A stretch of 5,536 bases of DNA from an uncultured Prevotella sp. (GTDB lineage Bacteria; Bacteroidota; Bacteroidia; Bacteroidales; Bacteroidaceae). The translations under genes and the position numbers were made by a program. The notes under the pieces are model-generated. The model saw nothing but the letters and a program-made list of their open reading frames with translations. It was not told the DNA's origin and did no database searches. The stretch spans positions 1-5,536 of the forward strand of contig CAAGFF010000008.1 in NCBI GenBank assembly GCA_900769055.1, written 5' to 3'. Positions 1 to 5,416 of this stretch are shown here, in pieces (positions within the stretch are counted from its first letter, which is position 1; each line of letters opens with the position of its first letter).

Positions 1-2
1 AC

Positions 3-302
3 CTCAGATATGCAGTCAACAAACTAATCGACTCATGCGAACCGTTGTTTATACAGCAAACAGAGGATTTATCTTCTTATCAAATGAATTTCCTAAGGGC
101 AATAATTGATGGTGTCAACACGGGATTTACACAATCTGCAGTCCTCAGCAAATATCACCTTGGCACTGCTGCCAATATCACAAGATTAAAGAAATCCCTA
201 ACAGATAAGGACTTAATCACTACTATAGCAGCCAAGAGAATAGAGATGTGCGACCCCATTCTGTCGCTATGGCTTAGGGAAAGAGTCCTTTCTCCGCATT
301 GA
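3..302 (+). CDS. C-terminal end of an AAA-type ATP-binding protein (partial, 5' end outside window)
   Basis: The frame is open from the first bases and stops at TGA 300-302, giving 99 residues that begin LRYAVNKLIDSCEP. A TTG at 45 could be read as a start, but the open frame before it and the protein-like sequence across it show an internal part of a longer gene. The segment around LSSYQMNFLRAI, followed by AVLSKYHLGTAANITRLKK, looks like the winged-helix domain that closes the Bacteroidetes ATP-binding proteins of the COG1672/archaeal-ATPase type, usually near 380 residues, and DPILSLWLRE fits the short helix that ends them. The Walker motifs would lie upstream and cannot be checked. Such proteins are widespread and poorly characterised, so no specific role is assigned. 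It converges with the lipoprotein gene on the other strand, with 35 bases between the two ends. Confidence 0.72.
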   Translation, partial: LRYAVNKLIDSCEPLFIQQTEDLSSYQMNFLRAIIDGVNTGFTQSAVLSKYHLGTAANITRLKKSLTDKDLITTIAAKRIEMCDPILSLWLRERVLSPH

Positions 303-323
303 CTTGACAGGAGAAAAGTCAAT
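298..323. terminator. Possible two-way terminator hairpin between convergent genes
   Basis: ATTGACTT (298-305) and AAGTCAAT (316-323) form a perfect 8-bp inverted repeat around a 10-base loop. It overlaps the stop codon of the ATPase fragment and lies just past the stop of the lipoprotein gene on the other strand. No clear T-run follows on either strand, so a classical intrinsic terminator is not supported; position is the main argument. Confidence 0.3.
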
Positions 324-337
324 ATCGTCCAGAGCGA

Positions 338-811
338 TCAAATGACAATCCGGCCCTTGTATATTTCTTTCTTGCTCGACAAAGCATGAAAATATCCTAA
401 AGGTATTGAGTGCTCCTTTGTTTCAACATGAAACGCTGACAACTTGATTTCTATTGGCACTGTTATCGTTTTATTCGGATCTACTTTGAATACTTCAGAC
501 AGACCATAATATCGGTAATCCGTATTATTCTCTACATAAACAACGGATGAGAACATCTCTATCCTGTAGGAACCACAACGAAGGGCGTGCGGTCAAGTGA
601 ACTCCTTCAATTTACCAACAACTATTTCCCCCGGGGCTTCCGGTATAATTTCTACTGTATATTGGCTGAAAGAGTCAACATCGATACTGCTATCTGTAGA
701 TATGATATTAAGAACAACGTCACCAGTTTCAAAAGATTCGAATGGCGATTCTTTATCACAGCCCACACAAATCGAGACTAATATAACCAATAGAATATTT
801 TGGACTTTCAT
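338..811 (-). pseudogene. Small DUF4493-like lipoprotein gene, interrupted by an in-frame TGA
   Basis: I place the start at ATG 809-811, giving MKVQNILLVILVSICVGC: a short charged start, a hydrophobic stretch and a cysteine at residue 18 that suits a lipoprotein signal peptide. DKES after the cysteine resembles a Bacteroidetes surface-export signal. A TTG start at 835 would add eight residues (MNCKDIKG) before the signal and is less likely. The frame reads to residue 72, meets TGA at 593-595 (codon 73), then stays open for 84 more residues to TGA 338-340. The spacing of GDVVLNI, SQYTVEI, CGSYRIEMFSS, YYGLSEVFKV and TITVPIEIKLSAFHV recalls the beta-rich DUF4493 domain of Bacteroidales lipoproteins, and the pattern runs straight across the TGA. 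That favours one gene broken by a nonsense change, for example CGA to TGA. The product would be 157 residues, short for that family, so the 3' end may also be eroded. It follows the 938-residue gene on the same strand after 70 bases and may have been co-transcribed. Function unknown. Confidence 0.6.
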
Positions 812-881
812 ACCTTTTATATCTTTACAGTTCAATCCATTTCATATCCTGATGCACTAAATAATCATTCCAAACCGTATA

Positions 882-3698
882 TTAGAAATTAGGGAGCATT
901 ACTTTCCCATCGCTTGTTATTCCCTCTGCGTTAACCCTCACCCTTGTCTCCTTGCTGTTATTGTAGACGGTGACATTGAAGTTGCCATCATCATCGGGCA
1001 TGGCATTTGGGTTCCAGTAGAGCGTGCGGCGGTAGTCCTGCCCCTGCTGCGGTTTGGCATTGGAGTAGTTGGGCGAATAGAAAGCCTGAGGCCGGGCAAA
1101 GCCATCAAAGAGATAGCGGCGGTCACGGTAGGTGTATCTGGTACCGTCGTCCGGCAGCAGTTCGTAGACGAGCGTTACATCCTCAAGGTTCAGCGACTCA
1201 GTATGCCAGGCGTCAGCATTGCGTGGTTCGAAGTCGGTATAGAATCTGAAGTTCTGAATACGTCGCAGATGAAGGTCACGGAACACGGTGGCATTGCTTC
1301 GGTTCTTGATGGTTGCAATATGTGAGCTGAAGTTCTGGTAGAACACATACGAGTTGTCCAGCAACGCACGGATATTGTAGTCGCGATAACGGTTCATGTT
1401 GGCATAAACCGTGAAGCATGCCACGGATGGGAAGGTGCCCATGTTTGGGAGTCCCCATGACAGTCCCCTATCAGTGGCAATGTTGTACAGATCGTAAGCA
1501 TCTATCACGAATGCCGGCTTGCGGAAGTCTACCGCCCTTCGGCTACGGCGTTTTGCGTCCACCTTGACCGTAGACAGCGTATGGTCGCCATCAAGCTTGG
1601 AGCCCTCAGCCATATCCATGCCGTCATCAATCATCATGTTACGCCACTCTGGCTGGTGTGTCTGATACCACGAATAAGGATGCGGGAAGACAGGATAGAA
1701 CAGGTCTTGCTTGACATAGAAGTCAGGATAAGCCTCCTCATTGAGCCTGTCCTTGTCGTTTCCTACCGCCATCGATTTCTTCAGCGAGTCCTTCTCGTTA
1801 TATGCCTTGACAAATAGTACGGCCTTGCCATAGAACGGCGGCAGCTCGAATACGAAGTGTCCGCCATCAGAGGTTTTCTGCACAGAGCCACAGGTGACAC
1901 CGTCCTTCACCAGCTCAGCCTCAACAAGCACCTCCTTCTTCAGGTTGCCATGGTTGACACCGAGATAAGTTGGTTCCGTCTGCAACGCAGCATCATAGTC
2001 CTCCACCTCGCTCTCAGCCTTAGCAGCCTCGTCAGCAGCCCTGGCATTAGTATCATCGCCAGAAGTCTCAACACTCTGTCCCATCATGTCCACACCTCCC
2101 TCCGTAACAGCATCCTGTGCACGGCGTATGGACTCGTCGGCAACGCTCTCATGGCTGTCAAGCCCCTCTATGTCATTGATGTCGAGAATGTCCACGCCCA
2201 GCATCTTGTTTACCGTACCCTCGTAAGTAAGCGTATGCTCGGGTGTATAGCGCAGCATTGGAACACGCTCGTAGCGTCTCCATCCCTGCACCATGAGCAG
2301 CAGGTCAAGGTCATTCCGGCGTGACGGCTCGGACGAAGAGAAATAGTATGCCGGCGAAGGTATGAAGCCACGGAGGTCGGAGCATAGCAGCAGCTCGGTA
2401 AACATGTTGCCGTCATCGTATGATGTGTCATCCGTGCGCCTGTCACGTACAGACAGTGCCAGAGGCATGTGTGGTTGTGCGCCAGTCACGCTGATATTGA
2501 TTGGCTCGAAAGGCATGTAGTCGAGTTTGTCGGAACTGACGTTGATAGTTTGCACAGCGTCTCCCCTATCTGCAAAGAACAGCCTCGATGCCAATATTCT
2601 GGCCTCGGAGTCGAGCAGGAGCAGTTCGTTGACACCCGACGAAAGGCTATCGGCAGGAATGACTGCTTCGTTATGCGAGGTCCGTTCGAAATATCTCAAG
2701 CGTCCACGGCAAGTCACTGCAACGGCAGCCACCTGTACACCCACATTCTGCCATGACACCTTCCCGTCATTATATTGCATAGCCACACCTGTTGGCTGAG
2801 CCTTGGGCAAGTCGAAGTCCCATGTCTTGCCATTCCACTCGAACGATGCTTTCTGGCCATTGGGGACAAAGGTCACGATGCCACGACCGAGATAACCGGC
2901 TGCGAGCGGTGTGCCGTCGGAGAGCTGCCCCTTTAGCGACAGAGCCTGTCCGTCACGATCAGTAATCTCGAACGCCATACGGCATGTCTTTCCCTCGACA
3001 AGGTTGCCGCCCTCGGGATAGAAGCTCACTTCAAGGCGTGGCTTCTCCACATATTCCATCTCCTGCTTTGGCCTTCCATACATATACTTGCCATCGTAGT
3101 CGCCAGCCGTTGCGGGCTTGCTGAATACAGGCAGCACACGCGAGTAGAGGCCTTCCCAGTCACGGAAATAGTCCTTTGCCATCTGGTTGCTGTAGAACTT
3201 GTACTTGTCATCGCGGGTATAGTTCTTTTGCGACACATTGAAATTGAGCATCCAGCGAGTGTATGCCCTAATCTCGTAATAACCACTGTATAGACTGTCT
3301 GGCAGTGCAAACTGTCCGCATGTCATTCCCTTGGGACTGACTATCACGCGCTGCCGCTCAACGAGCACTCCATCTGGCGACAGCAGCTCAACATAGAGTA
3401 TCTTGCTCATGTCGGTAGGTCTGTGGTCATCGGCCCTAAGCACAAACGCCTTGTACCACAGTGTATCACCAACAAAGTAGCATGTGTTGTCTGTCTGCAC
3501 ATACACTTTCTCCTGTATCTGCGCATCGTTTCTCATGGCACTTGCCAAGTTGTCGAGAGCATCAGCACTGGCTGTCGCCACATGCAGCACGAGCATGGCT
3601 ACAGCAAGCATGGTCTTTCGCCATACACTATGTAGAGAGTTTTCGGATAATCCTATGGGCGACACGACAGGGGTGTCAGTTGTGGTCTTGATATTCAT
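882..3698 (-). CDS. Large exported MG2/carboxypeptidase-regulatory-like envelope protein (Bacteroidales family)
   Basis: Intact 938-residue protein from ATG 3696-3698 to TAA 882-884. Residues 26-45 (WRKTMLAVAMLVLHVATASA) form a Sec-type signal peptide after an unusually long N-terminal region, with likely cleavage after ATASA. A start at Met30 would remove the Arg-Lys before the hydrophobic core, so the longer start is kept. Residues about 62-150 (EKVYVQTDN, VGDTLWYKAFVL, SGYYEIRAYTRWM) match the macroglobulin-like MG2 fold. SFYPEGGNLVEG (225-236) begins a second beta domain. About 390-480 is another, ending in the family's QGWRRY motif. A carboxypeptidase-regulatory-like beta-sandwich seems to span about 490-645 but is split by an acidic stretch at 501-582. 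AFVIDAYDLYNI (729-740) recalls TonB-receptor plug regions, and DYRRTLYWNPN (888-898) followed by the VNAEGIT block is the conserved C-terminus. There is no beta-barrel and no lipobox, so it is probably periplasmic or outer-membrane associated. No enzyme motif is seen, and substrate and partners are unknown. Transcribed away from the regulator gene. Confidence 0.83.
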   Translation of the reverse strand: MNIKTTTDTPVVSPIGLSENSLHSVWRKTMLAVAMLVLHVATASADALDNLASAMRNDAQIQEKVYVQTDNTCYFVGDTLWYKAFVLRADDHRPTDMSKILYVELLSPDGVLVERQRVIVSPKGMTCGQFALPDSLYSGYYEIRAYTRWMLNFNVSQKNYTRDDKYKFYSNQMAKDYFRDWEGLYSRVLPVFSKPATAGDYDGKYMYGRPKQEMEYVEKPRLEVSFYPEGGNLVEGKTCRMAFEITDRDGQALSLKGQLSDGTPLAAGYLGRGIVTFVPNGQKASFEWNGKTWDFDLPKAQPTGVAMQYNDGKVSWQNVGVQVAAVAVTCRGRLRYFERTSHNEAVIPADSLSSGVNELLLLDSEARILASRLFFADRGDAVQTINVSSDKLDYMPFEPINISVTGAQPHMPLALSVRDRRTDDTSYDDGNMFTELLLCSDLRGFIPSPAYYFSSSEPSRRNDLDLLLMVQGWRRYERVPMLRYTPEHTLTYEGTVNKMLGVDILDINDIEGLDSHESVADESIRRAQDAVTEGGVDMMGQSVETSGDDTNARAADEAAKAESEVEDYDAALQTEPTYLGVNHGNLKKEVLVEAELVKDGVTCGSVQKTSDGGHFVFELPPFYGKAVLFVKAYNEKDSLKKSMAVGNDKDRLNEEAYPDFYVKQDLFYPVFPHPYSWYQTHQPEWRNMMIDDGMDMAEGSKLDGDHTLSTVKVDAKRRSRRAVDFRKPAFVIDAYDLYNIATDRGLSWGLPNMGTFPSVACFTVYANMNRYRDYNIRALLDNSYVFYQNFSSHIATIKNRSNATVFRDLHLRRIQNFRFYTDFEPRNADAWHTESLNLEDVTLVYELLPDDGTRYTYRDRRYLFDGFARPQAFYSPNYSNAKPQQGQDYRRTLYWNPNAMPDDDGNFNVTVYNNSKETRVRVNAEGITSDGKVMLPNF
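1953..2198 (-). other. Acidic low-complexity insertion inside the big exported protein (residues 501-582)
   Basis: Between EGTVNKML and KKEVLVEAELV, two strands that would normally be close in a carboxypeptidase-regulatory-like sandwich, lie about 80 residues rich in Asp, Glu, Ala and Ser (for example AADEAAKAESEVEDYDA). The frame is continuous and there is no sign of a frameshift. It is probably a disordered loop or linker. That it is an insertion relative to relatives is judged from memory of the family layout, not from an alignment. Confidence 0.5.
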
Positions 3699-3708
3699 TT
3701 TAGTTGTT

Positions 3709-3754
3709 GAGGGGTTTGAAGTGGTTGAAGGGGTTCGAGGGGTTTGAGGGGTTG
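3709..3754. repeat. Five tandem copies of a G-rich nine-base unit in the leader of the exported-protein gene
   Basis: On the plus strand, imperfect copies of GARGGGTTT sit at 3709-3717, 3718-3726, 3727-3735, 3737-3745 and 3746-3754, with one extra base at 3736. GGGG runs occur at 3711-3714, 3730-3733, 3739-3742 and 3748-3751, enough for a possible G-quadruplex on this strand. In the leader RNA of the 938-residue gene the unit reads as repeated AACCCCTC, ending about 10 bases before the start codon. No purine-rich ribosome binding site is visible there. Confidence 0.75.
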
Positions 3755-3769
3755 GACATTATTATACTG

Positions 3770-3802
3770 CAAAGTTAATATTTTTTTTTGATATTCGGAC
3801 AA
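3770..3802 (-). promoter_or_regulatory. Bacteroidetes-type promoter for the exported-protein gene
   Basis: On the minus strand TAACTTTG (3770-3777) is a perfect TAnnTTTG -7 element. A TTG at 3800-3802 could be the -33 element, 22 bases away, slightly long for this promoter type. The spacer carries a run of nine A (T9 at 3781-3789). Transcription would begin near 3763-3765, leaving a leader of about 65 bases that contains the C-rich repeat. Confidence 0.6.
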
Positions 3803-3884
3803 TTAATGAGTTTTTTCTTTAAAATGGATTGTAATTTAAAATTAATCATTAATTTTGCGGATAGAAACAATATTTGGAATTAAT
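3802..3884. promoter_or_regulatory. Four ATTAAT hexamers across the divergent control region, possible operator sites
   Basis: ATTAAT occurs at 3802-3807, 3841-3846, 3848-3853 and 3879-3884. The middle two form ATTAATCATTAAT, a near-perfect palindrome that overlaps the -7 box of the regulator promoter. The first touches the possible -33 element of the exported-protein promoter. The background is AT-rich, so chance is a serious alternative. Confidence 0.25.
3829..3857 (+). promoter_or_regulatory. Bacteroidetes-type promoter for the membrane AraC-type regulator gene
   Basis: TAATTTTG (3850-3857) is a perfect TAnnTTTG -7 element with TTG at 3829-3831, 18 bases upstream. The predicted transcript starts a few bases after 3860 and reaches ATG 3888 with a leader of about 25 bases. 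This decides the gene start, because the longer frame from TTG 3855 would begin inside the -7 box. Confidence 0.62.
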
Positions 3885-3887
3885 ACT

Positions 3888-5042
3888 ATGGATCAGTCAT
3901 TATATAGCTATTCGCTATTTCTATCACTGCCGCTAATGCTGTTCTTCGGGTTCCACATGCTATTGGCGAGGACACCCGAGAAACAGATATTTGCCAACTT
4001 CCTGCTGTCGCGCCGGCTTATGGGCACGGCTCTGCTCATACTTGCCGCCAACTATTGCGTTCACCTCTTCTATGCCATAAGGCTTCAGGACGTGAACGCA
4101 ACCATAGTTATGAACCTGTCAACATACTACCTTTGCTACTGGCTGTTCAGCTCAGCCATGATGACGCTACTCGACAACCGCTACATCACGGCGAGGCGAT
4201 TTAGCCAACACATAATCATGTGGTTCATATTTTCCGCACTGGCTTACATAGTTCTGCTATCCACCACCCACTCGGCAATACAGCCTTGGGGGGTAGGCTT
4301 ACTTGCAGCATGGCTGGTTAGTTACGGACTGTTTCTCTCCGCACGCCTTGTCAAGACATACAAAAAAGCCATAAGGATGTTCGAGAACACCCATTCAGAC
4401 GACATCGGGTCGTATATCCGATGGCTCTCCATTTTCACCTATTGGGCAGTAGGATATGGGGTGAGCTGTGCATTGCTGACATTCCTCCCCGACAAATATA
4501 TCTTTATATGGATATTGTCATCAATACCTTTCTATATTTACCTTTATTGTTGCTACCAGAACTACATACTGTTCTACGAGAAGGTTGAGAAAGCATTACT
4601 TGACGACCGGACAATGGACGACATCATCCCCGACAATATTGGCGACGGCATTGACATCGAAGACTCACCATCCTATCATACAGATATAGAAAAAAGCATC
4701 AATGAATGGTTAGACAACAGGGGCTACTGCCTGCCAGGCATCACACTGAACGATTTGTCGGTGCAGCTCAACTCCAACCGCACCTATCTGTCGGAATACA
4801 TCAACAAAGCCTACCACGTGAGCTTCCGTGACTGGATTACGGACTTGCGCATAGACTACGCCAAACAGTTGATGAGGGAACAGCCACAGATGAAGATACA
4901 AGACATCTCCGAAGCATCCGGATTTATTTCATGCAGTCACTTCTCCAGAACATTCGGTGCCAAGGAGGGATGCTCACCAGCCAGATGGAGGAACGACATA
5001 GAGACATCGGAGCCTGCACCTGCTTCTGCCCCCACATCTTAG
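3888..5042 (+). CDS. Seven-helix membrane protein with C-terminal AraC-type DNA-binding domain
   Basis: ATG 3888 to TAG 5040-5042, 384 residues. Seven hydrophobic segments lie at about 8-27, 45-66, 71-95, 108-125, 133-152, 177-200 and 203-222. The loops with most Lys and Arg (SRRL at 41-44, DNRYITARR at 96-104, SARLVKTYKKAIR at 151-163) all fall on one face, which predicts the N-terminus outside and the C-terminus in the cytoplasm. An acidic linker (about 238-270) leads to the AraC/XylS domain: a first helix-turn-helix near 285-309 (ITLNDLSVQLNSNRTYLSEY) and a second near 335-368, ending in the family signature GFISCSHFSRTFGAKEGCSP. No periplasmic ligand domain, kinase or receiver is fused, so any signal would have to act on the membrane part. 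It faces the exported-protein gene across 189 bases with its own promoter, an arrangement that suggests control of the neighbour and of itself. This type is common in Bacteroidales, but signals and targets are mostly unknown. The tail after ARWR (369-384, rich in Ala, Pro and Ser) overlaps the decayed gene on the other strand. Confidence 0.87.
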   Translation: MDQSLYSYSLFLSLPLMLFFGFHMLLARTPEKQIFANFLLSRRLMGTALLILAANYCVHLFYAIRLQDVNATIVMNLSTYYLCYWLFSSAMMTLLDNRYITARRFSQHIIMWFIFSALAYIVLLSTTHSAIQPWGVGLLAAWLVSYGLFLSARLVKTYKKAIRMFENTHSDDIGSYIRWLSIFTYWAVGYGVSCALLTFLPDKYIFIWILSSIPFYIYLYCCYQNYILFYEKVEKALLDDRTMDDIIPDNIGDGIDIEDSPSYHTDIEKSINEWLDNRGYCLPGITLNDLSVQLNSNRTYLSEYINKAYHVSFRDWITDLRIDYAKQLMREQPQMKIQDISEASGFISCSHFSRTFGAKEGCSPARWRNDIETSEPAPASAPTS

Positions 5043-5193
5043 CCTTGTCACCCAGCATCTCGCAGGCTATCTCGTCGTAGCCGTTGCTGATGATGAATTC
5101 TCTCTTCACGAGCAGTTTCTGCTCTCCCTGTCTTGTGGTGAACGTACTCTCCTTCAGTTCTCCCACGCTTACGATTCATACTGTCTGTTCCAT
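5013..5193 (-). pseudogene. Decayed 5' part of a small gene, possibly OB-fold DUF3127-like, with an in-frame TGA
   Basis: From ATG 5191-5193 the minus strand reads MEQTV, then TGA at 5176-5178, then IVSVGELKESTFTTRQGEQK, continuing KREFIISNGYDEIACEMLGDKAK. The part after the stop is clearly protein-like and has the charge and strand rhythm of the short Bacteroidetes DUF3127 OB-fold proteins (basic-aromatic strand, then CxxxxGDK), but this resemblance is from memory and tentative. Past about 5025 the frame runs into the antisense of the regulator's coding end and protein-like character is lost, so only the first half of a normal gene of about 120 codons remains. A GTG at 5164-5166 could start translation after the TGA, but it would lose the first strand and still run into the regulator gene. 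Left edge approximate. Product unlikely to be functional. Confidence 0.45.
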
Positions 5194-5211
5194 AGTTGAG
5201 AATGGTTTGTT

Positions 5212-5365
5212 CATAAACAAATAAACAAATAAACAATAAACAATAAGCAAAAACCGAAAAACAACACCTTTGATAGTTTAATATATATATACTATTAATA
5301 ATATATATATATTAATCATAAGCGAGTATCCAAATCGCTTATTGTTTATTGTTTATTTGTTTATG
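5212..5365. repeat. Nested AT-rich inverted repeat with arms built of 7-8-base direct repeats
   Basis: Positions 5221-5248 and 5337-5364 are a perfect 28-bp inverted repeat around 88 bases. Each arm is itself a row of AATAAAC/AAATAAAC units ending in AATAAGC. The left arm has one extra 8-base unit; allowing for it, the match extends out to CATAAAC at 5212 and to 5365. Inside are a 14-bp perfect inverted repeat of mostly alternating AT (5278-5291 with 5302-5315) and an 8-bp one (ATAAGCGA 5318-5325 with TCGCTTAT 5335-5342). This could be a small mobile repeat of the MITE type, a terminator or attenuator for flanking transcripts, or a replication or protein-binding site. No target-site duplication is seen at the ends. 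Confidence 0.8.
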
Positions 5366-5368
5366 TTC

Positions 5369-5416
5369 GGTGTTACATTCCTTCAAAGAACTCTATTCGG
5401 TTGCAAATGTAACACC
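5369..5416. repeat. 11-bp perfect inverted repeat flanking 26 bases
   Basis: GGTGTTACATT (5369-5379) and AATGTAACACC (5406-5416) are exact reverse complements. The right arm overlaps the leftward -7 motif at 5404-5411, so a dimeric repressor or an RNA hairpin near the transcript start are both possible. It lies four bases outside the larger AT-rich inverted repeat. Confidence 0.65.
5404..5411 (-). promoter_or_regulatory. Leftward Bacteroidetes -7 element (TACATTTG)
   Basis: The minus strand carries TACATTTG, a perfect TAnnTTTG match. A good -33 TTTG at the usual distance is not seen; the nearest TTG is only 13 bases upstream. If active it would start a transcript near 5398 that crosses the AT-rich inverted repeat and reaches the ATG of the decayed gene at 5193 after a leader of about 200 bases. 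Confidence 0.35.

Noticed and set aside
303..430. A shifted minus-strand frame that might continue the lipoprotein through a frameshift
   Set aside because: It meets a stop right after the point where it would have to join and runs on into antisense of the ATPase gene; no family pattern is recognised.
812..835. A TTG start at 835 for the lipoprotein
   Set aside because: The ATG at 811 gives a normal lipoprotein signal peptide; the extra MNCKDIKG does not improve it.
587..860. Two plus-strand open frames of 64 and 87 codons opposite the lipoprotein
   Set aside because: They mirror the minus-strand gene, which has a signal peptide and a domain-like pattern; the plus frames have neither.
1857..2324. 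A 155-codon open frame on the plus strand
   Set aside because: It is antisense to the intact exported-protein gene, has no recognisable motifs, and no promoter is seen before it.
3855..3887. A start at TTG 3855 adding 11 residues to the regulator
   Set aside because: That codon lies inside the predicted -7 promoter element, so it would be upstream of the transcript start. ATG 3888 is well placed.
593..5178. Reassignment of TGA to an amino acid, suggested by two genes with in-frame TGA
   Set aside because: The two intact genes contain more than twenty tryptophans, all TGG, and no internal TGA across over 1,300 codons. The ATPase fragment ends naturally at TGA. No selenocysteine-type context was recognised. 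Mutation is simpler.
5048..5236. A 62-codon minus-strand frame starting in the AT-rich repeat
   Set aside because: It is the shifted frame of the decayed gene. Its sequence is Arg/Glu-rich with no recognisable pattern, while the neighbouring frame is clearly protein-like.
5221..5364. A CRISPR array or plasmid iterons, suggested by the short repeated units
   Set aside because: The units are contiguous, only 7-8 bases, with no spacers, and no Cas or replication-initiator gene is present.
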